64,000 nucleotides of DNA from the NCBI RefSeq assembly GCF_013304385.1, contig NZ_JAAITU010000001.1:1-64000 (forward strand), given 5' to 3'. The position numbers and the translations under genes are program-made. Origin of the DNA: Blautia glucerasea (GTDB taxonomy: Bacteria > Bacillota > Clostridia > Lachnospirales > Lachnospiraceae). Shown here piece by piece: positions 1 to 7,751 of this stretch. Position 1 is the first letter of the stretch. Each line of letters begins with the position of its first letter. Below the pieces are notes generated by a model. That model was not told where the DNA came from. It did no database searches and saw nothing but the letters and a program-made list of their open reading frames with translations.

Positions 1-49
1 GCAGTAATGTACGGAGTTGACCAGTACTAATCGGTCGAGGGCTTGACCA
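1..49 (+). rRNA. 23S rRNA, 3' end (partial)
   Basis: The first bases contain CCAGTACTAATCGGTCGAG followed by GGCTTGACC, the conserved 3' terminus of bacterial 23S rRNA. Only the last ~49 bases are inside the window, so the gene begins upstream. The exact 3' end is approximate. No tRNA or 5S rRNA sequence follows before the terminator at 107-147. Confidence 0.93.
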
Positions 50-106
50 AAAAGCAGGATTTCACGATTCCAAAGGATGTCAGCATGTATGTGGTTTTGA
101 AGGTAC

Positions 107-147
107 AAAAGCATTTGAGCAGTGGACTTGGTTCATTGCTTTTTTTG
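107..147 (+). terminator. Probable rRNA operon terminator
   Basis: AAAAGCA (107-113) pairs with TGCTTTT (137-143). An imperfect inner stem (TGAG with TTCA) closes the loop, and a run of seven or more T follows. It lies directly behind the 23S 3' end and ahead of an independently translated gene, so it most likely ends the rrn transcript. Confidence 0.65.
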
Positions 148-223
148 TATATAAAAATTAGTTAGTTTGTAATTGTTTAGTACCCTCACCTGTTACTTCT
201 GTTTAATAAAGAAAGAGGAAAAT

Positions 224-1135
224 ATGGTAGAAGACAGAATCAAAACATTGACGTCATGCAGGTTATGCCCAAGGAAGTGTGGCGTGGATCGTATACATGG
301 GAAAACCGGATATTGTGGGATGGATGATCAAGTGAGAGTGGCCAGGGCTGCTTTGCATATGTGGGAAGAGCCTTGTATTTCAGGAAAGAAAGGTTCTGGA
401 GCAGTATTTTTCACAGGTTGCGGATTGCGATGTTGTTTTTGCCAGAATCATAACATTGCTATTGGAAAAAGTGGAAAAATAATTACAGTAAATCGTTTAG
501 CTGATATTTTTCTGGAACTGGAACAAAAAGGTGCAGCAAATATCAATCTTGTAACAGCCACGCAATATGTTCCGCAGGTCATAGAGGCATTGGAAAAAGC
601 CAGGGATAAGGGATTTCATTTGCCAGTAGTATATAATTCCAGCGGATATGAAAGTATTTCTACAATAAGAAGTCTGGAAGGGTATGTGGATGTATATCTG
701 CCGGACTTTAAGTATGCAGAGGAAGAACTTGCAGCAGATTATTCCAATGCACCAGAATATCCAACAACAGCTAAGCTGGCATTAAAAGAGATGGTCAGAC
801 AGACTGGTGACTGCGTGTTTGACAGAGATGGGTATATGATCCGGGGTACAATGGTCAGGCATTTAATATTGCCAGGGCATACAAAAAATGCCATAAAAGT
901 GATGGAGTATCTGAAAAAAACATATGGAGATCATATATTTATCAGTATTATGAATCAATATACACCCGTGTTCAAACAGGAAAAATATAAAGAGTTGAAT
1001 CGAAAAGTAACTGTAAGAGAATATGAAAAAGTATTAAATGCTGCGTTGGAATTGGGAATAAGTAATGGATTCTTTCAGGAAGGTGATACAGCAAAAGAAA
1101 GCTTTATTCCAGATTTTGATTATGAAGGGGTATAA
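224..1135 (+). CDS. Radical SAM protein, PflX/COG1313-like
   Basis: 303 residues. The radical SAM motif is C66-x3-C70-x2-C73 (GCGLRCCFCQN), which would hold the 4Fe-4S cluster that cleaves S-adenosylmethionine. A second cysteine group (C12, C15, C19, C31) sits at the N-terminus, as in the COG1313 family often labelled 'pyruvate formate-lyase activating enzyme-like' (PflX). The ATG at 224 is chosen because AGAGGAAA precedes it; an in-frame TTG at 173 has no ribosome site and lies close to the rrn terminator. No glycyl-radical enzyme is adjacent, so the substrate is unknown and a true PflA role should not be assumed. It is transcribed alone, between the rRNA operon and the convergent trkH. Confidence 0.85.
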   Translation: MVEDRIKTLTSCRLCPRKCGVDRIHGKTGYCGMDDQVRVARAALHMWEEPCISGKKGSGAVFFTGCGLRCCFCQNHNIAIGKSGKIITVNRLADIFLELEQKGAANINLVTATQYVPQVIEALEKARDKGFHLPVVYNSSGYESISTIRSLEGYVDVYLPDFKYAEEELAADYSNAPEYPTTAKLALKEMVRQTGDCVFDRDGYMIRGTMVRHLILPGHTKNAIKVMEYLKKTYGDHIFISIMNQYTPVFKQEKYKELNRKVTVREYEKVLNAALELGISNGFFQEGDTAKESFIPDFDYEGV

Positions 1136-1163
1136 TAAAAAAAGATCTTATAAATGGAAGGAG

Positions 1164-1183
1164 GCCGGTACTTTCGTACCGGC
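1164..1183 (+). terminator. Perfect hairpin behind the radical SAM gene
   Basis: GCCGGTAC (1164-1171) and GTACCGGC (1176-1183) form an 8-bp perfect stem with a TTTC loop. There is no T-run, so intrinsic termination is uncertain. The site lies between the convergent radical SAM and trkH genes. The rest of 1184-1403 is AT-rich with nothing recognised. Confidence 0.4.
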
Positions 1184-1403
1184 GCGTATGAAAAAGAAAA
1201 ATATTAAATTAAGAAAGACATAATGCTTTCTACGAATATCAATATACATTAAAGATATGTCTATATAATGACGTCGATATGAACAAAATATGAATAATTA
1301 GAATTTTTTAAAACCATGAAAAAATTTTTTTATCACATCACCATCGTAGTCATTCTTTCTGAGTATTGTCATTTGGTAGATTTCTGCACGTAGTACAAGC
1401 TAA

Positions 1404-2843
1404 TCAGAATTTTTTCCAGGTATCTTTTTTAAAGAGAATAAGAAGAGGGAAAATCTCAAGTCTTCCTGCTAACATATCAAAAATAAGTACACATTTGGAA
1501 AAATGGGAAAACAATCCAAAGTTCTGCGTTGGGCCAACCATTTCCAGGCCTGGACCGATATTATTAAAGGTTGCTGCCACTGCAGTAAAATTCGTAGTCA
1601 GATCAAAATTATCTATGCTGATCAGCAAAACAGATAATCCAAAAACTAACACATAGACGAAAAGAAAAATATTGGTAGTTCGTACCACTTCATGAGGGAT
1701 TGCTTTTCCGTCCATTTTGACCTTTTTGACTGCATTGGGATGTAGACAAAGGGTTAATTCTTTACGGGCAGTTTTACACAATATGATAAGTCGGGATACC
1801 TTGAAGCCACCACCGGTACTTCCAGCACAGGCGCCGATAAACATAAGTAAAACCAAAATAGTTTTCGACAGGGCAGGCCATTGATTAAAATCAGTAGTGC
1901 TATATCCGGTTGTGGTTATAATTGAACCCACTTGGAAAGCTGACTGTTGAAATGCAGTGCCTATGTTCTGAAACAGATGTTTTGTGTTCAGGGCAATTAT
2001 AATAGTAGAAAATGCAATGATCCCTAGATAATATCTTACTTCTTCGTGTTTGAAAGCCTGCGTAAATTTGCGTGTGAGGAGTAAGAAATACACATTAAAG
2101 TTAATACCAAACAGGATCATGAAAATGGTAACAATCACCTGGATGTAAGTACTATAGCCAGCTATACTGCTGTTTTTTATGCCAAAACCTCCTGTACCTG
2201 CAGTTCCAAAGGTAATACATAAGGTATCAAATAATGGCATTTTACCAATCAGTAAAAGAAGAATCTGTAACAGTGTCATGCCAAGGTAAATAGTATAAAG
2301 GATTTTGGCAGTAGACTGTACTTTGGGAACCAGACGGTTTACGGAAGGACCAGGGCTTTCCGCTTTCATAAGGTTCATATGATATCCTCCGGTTAAAGGG
2401 AGCAGGCATAGTATAAATACAAGTACGCCCATGCCACCGATCCAGTGTGTAAAACTTCTCCAGAAAAGCATACAATGGGATAAAGCTTCCACATCAGAAA
2501 GAATACTGGATCCTGTTGTTGTAAAACCGGAAACTGTTTCAAACAATGCATCTACAGGATCCGGAATGCTTCCACTTATAACAAAGGGAGCGGCACCTGC
2601 AATACTAAGAATCAGCCAGCTTAGAGCTACTGTAACAAAGCCTTCTTTTGCATGGAACACTTTATTTCCTGTCTTTTTTATAGTAAGCAAGAAACCAATG
2701 ATCAGACAGATGACCATTGTGATCAGAAATGCAAATCCGGACTGCTCTTGATAGATCAGTGCTGTGATGCAGGGAAGCAGCATAAAAACGGCCTCCAGCT
2801 TCAGAATAGAACCGATAATGTAAGCAATGATTGAATAATTCAT
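1404..2843 (-). CDS. trkH: Trk-type potassium uptake membrane subunit TrkH
   Basis: 479 residues, strongly hydrophobic throughout, with the repeated pore-loop pattern of the Trk/Ktr/HKT superfamily. Visible filter-like segments include TTTGSS, GTAGTGGFG, TTTGYST and the GSTGGG stretch. The protein would form the membrane channel/transporter for K+ and is gated by TrkA, which is encoded just upstream (15-base gap, same strand). Length fits TrkH (about 480) rather than the shorter KtrB (about 450). Transcription runs trkA then trkH from a promoter near 4270. The gene converges on the radical SAM gene. Confidence 0.92.
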   Translation of the reverse strand: MNYSIIAYIIGSILKLEAVFMLLPCITALIYQEQSGFAFLITMVICLIIGFLLTIKKTGNKVFHAKEGFVTVALSWLILSIAGAAPFVISGSIPDPVDALFETVSGFTTTGSSILSDVEALSHCMLFWRSFTHWIGGMGVLVFILCLLPLTGGYHMNLMKAESPGPSVNRLVPKVQSTAKILYTIYLGMTLLQILLLLIGKMPLFDTLCITFGTAGTGGFGIKNSSIAGYSTYIQVIVTIFMILFGINFNVYFLLLTRKFTQAFKHEEVRYYLGIIAFSTIIIALNTKHLFQNIGTAFQQSAFQVGSIITTTGYSTTDFNQWPALSKTILVLLMFIGACAGSTGGGFKVSRLIILCKTARKELTLCLHPNAVKKVKMDGKAIPHEVVRTTNIFLFVYVLVFGLSVLLISIDNFDLTTNFTAVAATFNNIGPGLEMVGPTQNFGLFSHFSKCVLIFDMLAGRLEIFPLLILFKKDTWKKF

Positions 2844-2858
2844 AACAGCTGTACTCCT

Positions 2859-4217
2859 TTACCGATCCAGGATGTCACTGATATCGCAGAGACCTTTATT
2901 AGTTGTTACAATGATTACAGTATCACCAATCTGGATCGTATCTTGACCTCTTGGAATACGAACCATGCCGTTTCGATGAAGACAGCCTACAAGAAGATTC
3001 TTTTTAAGATTCAGTTCAGACAGAGTCTTGCCTAAAACAGGACAATTTTCACGGATCACAAATTCCAGGGCTTCGGCTTTACCATCCAGGATATGATAAA
3101 GAGTTTCTACATTACTGCCAATGGAATTTCGCATAGCGCGAACATACTGTAGAATATGATCCGCTGTGATATATTTGGGATAGATCACACTGCCGATTTC
3201 GAGGGAATCTATTACATCATCAAATGCCAGACGGTTTACTTTTGCTACAAGCTTCCCATCAGAAATACTTTTAGCAAAAAGAGACAGAAATACATTTTCT
3301 TCATCAAAATTGGTAAGTGCTACAAAGGATTCCACATCAGCAAGTCCTTCTGACATAAGAAGTGGCTTTGATGTCCCGTCTCCATTGATGATCGTGGCAT
3401 TGGGTAAAAGGTCACTGAGTACTTCACAACGTTCTTTGTTCTGCTCAATAATTTTTACATTGATCTTCATAGAAAGTAGTGCTTTAGCCAAATAATAGGA
3501 AATAGTGCCACCACCTACAATGATAGTATTTTTTACCTGATGTGTTTTTAAACCAATCTTTTTGAAAAACATGGCTGCATTTTGAGGAGTTGCCAGTATG
3601 GATACCATGTCTCCATCATGAATCACATGATTACCTCCGGGAATGGCCATGCCTGAACGGCTTTCAATAGCACATATCAGGATATCACAGCGAAATGTAT
3701 CAGCAAAACGTGAAATCTGCATTCCGTCTAGTCCAAATTCTGGAAGGACTTTGAATTTCAGAAGTTCTACGCGGCCACGTGCAAAGGTATCAATCTTGAT
3801 GGCTGAAGGAAAGCGCAGCAGTCTGTAGATTTCTTGGGCTGCAGCTAATTCCGGATTAATGATCATGGTAACACCGAGACGTTCTTTAATGAAGCTGATC
3901 TCATCACTGTAGATAGGATTACGTACACGGGCAATGGTGTGGCAATGTCCGGTTTTCTGGGCAATTAGGCAACAAAGAAGATTTAATTCATCAGAAGCCG
4001 TAACAGCGATAAGAAGATCGGCTGTTTCAATACCTGCTTCCATCAGGGTATTAATGCTGGCTCCATTACCAATCACATACAATGCATCAATATCATCAGA
4101 TATTGAGTTGATCTTGTCAGCAGAAATATCGATCAGTGTTAGGTCTGTATCTTCTTCTTGTAATTGTTCAGCAAGGGTGCGTCCTACTTTGCCGCATCCA
4201 ACAATAATGATTTGCAT
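2859..4217 (-). CDS. trkA: Trk potassium uptake regulatory subunit TrkA
   Basis: 452 residues with the duplicated TrkA layout: an N-terminal Rossmann domain (GCGKVGRTLAEQL at the start), a TrkA-C domain, a second Rossmann domain (GGGTISYYLAKAL near residue 235) and a second TrkA-C domain. It binds NAD(H) or nucleotides on the cytoplasmic face of TrkH and gates K+ uptake. The double-length form matches Trk systems, whereas KtrA is half as long. GGAGG sits just upstream of the ATG at 4217. It is the first gene of the trkA-trkH pair. Confidence 0.93.
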   Translation of the reverse strand: MQIIIVGCGKVGRTLAEQLQEEDTDLTLIDISADKINSISDDIDALYVIGNGASINTLMEAGIETADLLIAVTASDELNLLCCLIAQKTGHCHTIARVRNPIYSDEISFIKERLGVTMIINPELAAAQEIYRLLRFPSAIKIDTFARGRVELLKFKVLPEFGLDGMQISRFADTFRCDILICAIESRSGMAIPGGNHVIHDGDMVSILATPQNAAMFFKKIGLKTHQVKNTIIVGGGTISYYLAKALLSMKINVKIIEQNKERCEVLSDLLPNATIINGDGTSKPLLMSEGLADVESFVALTNFDEENVFLSLFAKSISDGKLVAKVNRLAFDDVIDSLEIGSVIYPKYITADHILQYVRAMRNSIGSNVETLYHILDGKAEALEFVIRENCPVLGKTLSELNLKKNLLVGCLHRNGMVRIPRGQDTIQIGDTVIIVTTNKGLCDISDILDR

Positions 4218-4331
4218 AATTCCTCCATATTTGTATCATGTAATATGATATATTGAAAATACCCACTTTATTATATCACTGTTGCTGTGGTTTTGAAACC
4301 GTATTTTTATAAGTCGGGTAGTATATAACAG
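4218..4331 (-). promoter_or_regulatory. Upstream region of trkA with -10 box
   Basis: Read on the minus strand, TATAAT (plus-strand positions 4270-4275) is a good -10 box about 50 bases ahead of the trkA start. The hexamer 17 bases further upstream is a poor -35 (TTTCAA), so the call rests on the -10 and its position. No potassium or c-di-AMP riboswitch (ydaO or kimA type) was recognised. Confidence 0.4.
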
Positions 4332-4419
4332 TATATCAGCTGGGAGATGACTCCCACCTCTATAGGTGGTGAGCAACAAGCTGGTATCAGTGGAGGGAGT
4401 CAATCCCCCAGCTGATATA
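4332..4419 (+). repeat. Nested palindromic element, copy 1
   Basis: Three inverted repeats are nested. The outer arms are TATATCAGCTGGG (4332-4344) and CCCAGCTGATATA (4407-4419). The middle arms are GACTCCC (4349-4355) and GGGAGTC (4395-4401). The inner hairpin is CCACCT-CTAT-AGGTGG (4354-4369). The core GACTCCCACCTCTATAGGTG recurs in altered form at 46560-46605 and 7475-7510. It could be a small non-autonomous IS200/IS605-like element or a structured RNA; no transposase gene is present. Confidence 0.7.
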
Positions 4420-4575
4420 GCCTCCGGCAGGATTGCAGAGGTGCGCAGGAGAAATATGTCATGCAATTGCATGACGCGCACCTCGCAGCAAGAATGCCGA
4501 GGCATTCTTGAATATAATTTTGAGAATGAGTGCATCAAAGCAAACAGCACCGCAGGTGCGATGCTGTTTAAAATA
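4420..4575. repeat. Cluster of further hairpins between trkA and cotJC
   Basis: This stretch has no credible gene. Directly after the nested palindrome it holds AGGTGCGC paired with GCGCACCT around the 18-base palindrome GTCATGCAATTGCATGAC, then AAGAATGCC-GA-GGCATTCTT, then AAACAGCA paired with TGCTGTTT with GCACC/GGTGC inside. The last hairpin may also end cotJC transcription. A reading frame can be drawn here on the minus strand, but it follows the palindromes and has no ribosome site. Confidence 0.6.
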
Positions 4576-4603
4576 AGAATAAGATATAACGAAGTATCCT
4601 GAT

Positions 4604-5236
4604 TTATGAATTGCATTCCTTACATGAAGCAGTACAAGGGTTGTCAAAGCTTGGATTAAATGCATAGAAATTTTTTGCATCCAGGTTTTCTTGAATGGAA
4701 CGAAGTGCTTCACCAAAACGCTGAAAATGCACTACTTCTCTTGCACGAAGAAACCGAATCGGATTTGCGATTTCCGGCGTGTTACCTACAACGCGAAGAA
4801 TGTTGTCATATGTGGCGCGTGCTTTTTGTTCCGCTGCAAGGTCTTCAAAAAGATCGGTGATAGGATCTCCTTTACTTTGAAATTCGCAAGCATTAAAAGG
4901 GATTCCACCAGCTGCTTGCGGCCATATGCCTACGGTATGGTCAATATAATATGCTCCTAAACCGTACTTTTCGATTTCTTCCATAGTAAGATCTCGAGTG
5001 AGCTGATGAACGATGGTGGAGACCATTTCTAAATGGGCCAGTTCTTCAGTTCCAATGTCGTTTAAAACGGCTGTTGCCATTCGATTTGGCATTGTAAAGC
5101 GCTGGGACAAATATCTAAGTGATGCACCAATTTCTCCATCCGGGCCACCATATTGACTCATGATATACTGCGCAGCCTTAGCATTTGGTGTGGTAATGTT
5201 TACAGGGTACTGTAGTCTTTTTTCATAATTCCACAT
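4604..5236 (-). CDS. cotJC: Spore coat protein CotJC, manganese-catalase family
   Basis: 210 residues matching CotJC, a ferritin-like four-helix protein of the non-haem manganese catalase family. The segments around GTEELAHLEM and RAREVVHFQRF carry the Glu/His ligands expected for a di-manganese site. The C-terminus ends in an unusual cysteine-rich tail (CTASCKEC). It is the third gene of cotJA-cotJB-cotJC, 6 bases after cotJB. In Bacillus these proteins enter the spore coat under sigma-E control; here that is inferred from homology and operon order. Confidence 0.93.
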   Translation of the reverse strand: MWNYEKRLQYPVNITTPNAKAAQYIMSQYGGPDGEIGASLRYLSQRFTMPNRMATAVLNDIGTEELAHLEMVSTIVHQLTRDLTMEEIEKYGLGAYYIDHTVGIWPQAAGGIPFNACEFQSKGDPITDLFEDLAAEQKARATYDNILRVVGNTPEIANPIRFLRAREVVHFQRFGEALRSIQENLDAKNFYAFNPSFDNPCTASCKECNS

Positions 5237-5242
5237 ACTTGC

Positions 5243-5518
5243 TCACACTCCTTCCTTTTCCCATGGGAATGGCTGATCCATCCAGTTCCAGACAGTGCTG
5301 GTGTCCATAGAAGCATCATCTACTGTGAGGGGGCCGTAGGTCCGAGCATATTCTGCCATTAAATTTTTACGACATGAAACTGCCTCTTGGTAATAAGAAA
5401 GAGCTTTCTGGTCATGAGGATGGGTATCCAGATAAAGAAGAATATCGTTTACAGTAAAACTGTTTTCGTTAATTTTGTTTAAAAGCCTGGATCTGTCTTG
5501 ATTTTTAGAACAATTCAT
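5243..5518 (-). CDS. cotJB: Spore coat protein CotJB
   Basis: 91 residues. It has the CotJB pattern: an N-terminal helical region ending in DILLYLDTHPHDQKAL, then YGPLTVDD, then a Trp-rich end (TVWNWMDQPFPWE). The ATG at 5518 overlaps the cotJA stop as ATGA, which fixes the start and suggests translational coupling; a longer start at 5554 would run far into cotJA. It is a structural coat protein of unknown biochemical activity, partner of CotJA and CotJC. Confidence 0.9.
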   Translation of the reverse strand: MNCSKNQDRSRLLNKINENSFTVNDILLYLDTHPHDQKALSYYQEAVSCRKNLMAEYARTYGPLTVDDASMDTSTVWNWMDQPFPWEKEGV

Positions 5519-5847
5519 CTGCAGCCACCTCTCTTTCCGCAAAATGGTTTGCAAAGTTGTGGGAAAATGGTACCTGCTTGTAAAGCATACCCTGGTTCAT
5601 AAACAGAAGACATTTGTTGATCAGGAACATAAGCCATTGTAACTGGAAGATGTTGAAGATGCTGAAACATTTCACAAATGTTTTCTGAAGGTTTGGGCAT
5701 AGGGCAGGATTTTTTGAATGAAGGTGTATTTGAACAGAAATTATTGTTGGAATCATCTGAGTGAATGGGCATAGGCGTCTGGTTCATCATTCCGCAGGTT
5801 CGCTGGTAGGGACGACAGCAGGGACGCATAGAAGAATTTCGTTCCAT
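5515..5847 (-). CDS. cotJA: Spore coat-associated protein CotJA
   Basis: 110 residues. The C-terminal half carries the CotJA signature: AYVPDQQ, then YEPGYALQAGTIFPQLCKPF. The N-terminal half is rich in Cys, Met, Pro and Asn and is longer than in Bacillus CotJA. The start at 5847 is preceded by AAAGGA at a 7-base spacing; an in-frame ATG at 5874 has no comparable site. First gene of the coat operon. A CATAAGCT sequence on the minus strand (plus positions 5888-5895) resembles a sigma-E -10, but no convincing -35 accompanies it. Confidence 0.88.
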   Translation of the reverse strand: MERNSSMRPCCRPYQRTCGMMNQTPMPIHSDDSNNNFCSNTPSFKKSCPMPKPSENICEMFQHLQHLPVTMAYVPDQQMSSVYEPGYALQAGTIFPQLCKPFCGKRGGCR

Positions 5848-5953
5848 ATAGATGTCCTTTCTGAATAATAACAACGGTTACCATATAGCTTATGAGAAAA
5901 CATGAAAAATGGTTATTAAGCAACAGAATGGTCATACTTCAGGAAAGACAGAT

Positions 5954-6081
5954 ATGGAACGAAAAAAGATGGTAGTGAACAGCTTCTTCTGGCACAGCTG
6001 CATTGGCTGATTGCTGATGAATATGATGAGATGAATATGATTAATAATTTTAATTGCTTTCTTTCAAAGACTGATCCATAA
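5954..6081 (+). pseudogene. Possible broken small gene, frameshift in an A-run
   Basis: An ATG at 5954 follows AGGAAAG at a good distance. The unshifted frame stops after 18 codons. If one A is added to the A6 run at 5962-5967, the frame reads MERKKDGSEQLLLAQLHW and continues coding-like (IADEYDEMN) to a stop at 6079-6081, overlapping the 3' end of the nitroreductase gene. No family is recognised. It may be a remnant, a sequencing error, or chance. Confidence 0.25.
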
Positions 6082-6799
6082 AATCTTTCAGGTAAATTTT
6101 AGCAGAACGGTTCATTTCCCTGGAAAAATCGGATTCATATTTACGTGTGCAAAAAGCAGACATCCAGTCCTGATAATTTTTGGCGCCGGTATGACCAGTG
6201 AACATATCCTGAATTTCTTCACTTGTTTTATCCTGATATCCGTTTTCACATACCATATGGGAAAGGGAAAAACGATCAGGCTTTGGCCTGGTCTGCTGCT
6301 GTGCAGTTGGATAACCAAGAACAAGCATGCATGCAGGATATACATATTCTGGGATATTAAGCAGGGCTTTTACATCCTCGGCATTTTCCATAATATCACC
6401 AATATAACAGGAGCCAAGGCCCAGGCTTTGGGCAGCAGTTACTGTATTTTGAGCAGCAATGAGCGCATCCTCAATAGAAAGGAAAAGATCTCCAGGTCCT
6501 GGATCTCTTGGGATAAGTCCGGCTTCTCTATAGAAAGACAGCCATTTGCGGCAATCTGCACAAAAAATCAGAACAACAGGTGCATTGGCAATAAATGTCT
6601 GATGATCGCAAAGAAAGGAAAGCCGTTCTTTTTTTGCTTGATCTGTGATATCCAGGATGGTGTACAAAAGCTGGCAACCTGCAGAGGGAGCCTGCAGAGC
6701 TGCATTTAAGATCAGCTCTTTTTCCTTTTGGGAAACTGGCTGATCTGTAAATACACGAACGGATTTTCGGGAATAAAGAGCTTTTATGATTTCGTTCAT
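6050..6799 (-). CDS. Nitroreductase family protein (FMN-dependent)
   Basis: 249 residues. The N-terminus (SRKSVRVFTDQPVS, then ALQAPSAGCQLL) is the FMN-binding start of NfsA/FRP-type nitroreductases, and SIEDALIAAQNTVTAAQSLGLGSCYIG is the typical middle segment. Such enzymes reduce nitro compounds, quinones or flavins with NAD(P)H; the true substrate here is unknown. The ATG overlaps the stop of the upstream tetR gene (ATGA, 6796-6799), so the two are co-transcribed. Co-transcription with a TetR regulator suggests the enzyme answers to the same signal as the secreted protein encoded divergently at 7752. Confidence 0.87.
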   Translation of the reverse strand: MNEIIKALYSRKSVRVFTDQPVSQKEKELILNAALQAPSAGCQLLYTILDITDQAKKERLSFLCDHQTFIANAPVVLIFCADCRKWLSFYREAGLIPRDPGPGDLFLSIEDALIAAQNTVTAAQSLGLGSCYIGDIMENAEDVKALLNIPEYVYPACMLVLGYPTAQQQTRPKPDRFSLSHMVCENGYQDKTSEEIQDMFTGHTGAKNYQDWMSAFCTRKYESDFSREMNRSAKIYLKDFMDQSLKESN

Positions 6800-7422
6800 G
6801 GACAGACATCTCCTTTTTCTGAAAAAGTATTAAGAAGAGCATCAATTGAATCATGAAGATATGGCTTATATTCCTCCAGAGTAACTGGCTGAGAATACAG
6901 GATACAGCTATAGCAGGTAGATCCTACCAGTTCGATGATCGTAAAGAGGACAAGCTCCGGAGAGCGAAATGTCCTGCCGCTTAAAGCAAGCAGATTAAGA
7001 AAAGACTGATAAAAATGATAGTCTTCATCGGTTTCGGTTGTTACTTTTTCTTCAAAGGCTCCTTTAAAAATTCCCCATGCCAGATTTTTGGAAATGAAAA
7101 CAAGAAGGTTATGATCCTTTTCAAGCTGTGTAAGGATATAATCTACAATAAAATGAATCTGGTCATTAAAATCTGTAAGGTGTGCCTGAAGAAGTGCTTC
7201 ATGTGCATCGTAAAAAAGCTCTCCGGTTTTGTGAGAGATCAGTTTGTTGCGGATATCATATTTATCTTTAAAATAAAGATAGAAGGTACCTTTCGCAACA
7301 CCAGCGCTTTCTACGATATCTGAAATCGTAGTCTTTGCAATTCCTTTTGTGGTGAAAAGATCAAAAGCTGTGGTATACAATGCGTTTTTCTTTTTTTTCT
7401 TATTTGATTCCAGTTTACTCAT
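6796..7422 (-). CDS. TetR family transcriptional regulator
   Basis: 208 residues. A TetR helix-turn-helix lies at the N-terminus (ALYTTAFDLFTTKGIAKTTI, then DIVESAGVAKGTFYLYFKDKYD); the C-terminal ligand domain is not recognisable. The ATG at 7422 follows CAGGAGG at a 7-base spacing; an upstream start at 7488 would cross a repeat element and has no ribosome site. It probably represses its own promoter and the one for the gene at 7752 through three TGACY-N3-RGTCA operators at 7576-7682. That is inferred from operator positions. It is translationally coupled to the nitroreductase gene. Confidence 0.9.
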   Translation of the reverse strand: MSKLESNKKKKKNALYTTAFDLFTTKGIAKTTISDIVESAGVAKGTFYLYFKDKYDIRNKLISHKTGELFYDAHEALLQAHLTDFNDQIHFIVDYILTQLEKDHNLLVFISKNLAWGIFKGAFEEKVTTETDEDYHFYQSFLNLLALSGRTFRSPELVLFTIIELVGSTCYSCILYSQPVTLEEYKPYLHDSIDALLNTFSEKGDVCP

Positions 7423-7474
7423 AAAAAAACCTCCTGGATCGGCAGATATGGAGGGAACAAAGTATATTAGGTTT

Positions 7475-7510
7475 GAGATGAATTCCACCTGTACAGGTAG
7501 TAAGCGGCAA
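7475..7510 (+). repeat. Degenerate copy of the CCACCT...AGGTG palindrome element
   Basis: GATGAATTCCACCTGTACAG, continuing GTAGTAAGC, aligns with the core of the elements at 4345-4380 and 46560-46605. The inner part ACCTGTACAGGT is a perfect 12-base palindrome. The outer and middle stems seen in the other copies are lost. It lies in the 5' leader of tetR. Confidence 0.55.
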
Positions 7511-7561
7511 AATACTATCAGTTGTTATGAATTTAAGCTGTTAGCAAGTGCCCTTATCCTT

Positions 7562-7589
7562 ATTTTAAACAATAATGACTAAAAGTCAA
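7562..7589 (-). promoter_or_regulatory. tetR promoter with overlapping operator O1
   Basis: On the minus strand the -35 is TTGACT (plus 7584-7589) and the -10 is TAAAAT (plus 7562-7567), with a 16-base spacer. The perfect palindrome TGACT-AAA-AGTCA (7576-7588) covers the -35, so a bound repressor would block the promoter. The other parts of 7423-7751 are the tetR leader with a repeat, and the promoter region of the gene at 7752. Confidence 0.7.
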
Positions 7590-7622
7590 TAAACATAAGG
7601 GAAAATATTGGAGAAAAAGATA

Positions 7623-7682
7623 TTGACTATTGGTCATTTTTGTTATATAACATTCCATAGATTAAAACATGACCGTTGGTCA
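7623..7682 (+). promoter_or_regulatory. Promoter of the secreted repeat protein with operators O2 and O3
   Basis: TTGACT (7623-7628) and TATAAC (7646-7651) have a 17-base spacer. Operator O2, TGACT-ATT-GGTCA (7624-7636), overlaps the -35. Operator O3, TGACC-GTT-GGTCA (7670-7682, extending one base each side to ATGACC/GGTCAT), sits just past the expected transcription start. All three operators share TGACY-N3-RGTCA, the kind of short palindrome bound by TetR dimers. Confidence 0.75.
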
Positions 7683-7751
7683 TAAAAATTATAAAGGCAG
7701 ATAAAGACAAAGTGATTAGCAGAAACAAAACAGAAAGGAAGTTGTAGAATC

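Noticed and set aside
224-1135. Bona fide pyruvate formate-lyase activating enzyme
   Set aside because: The extra N-terminal cysteines and sequence pattern fit the COG1313/PflX group, and no pfl gene is adjacent.
4236-4616. Minus-strand frame of 126 codons between trkA and cotJC
   Set aside because: It runs through the palindromes and has no ribosome site or homology.
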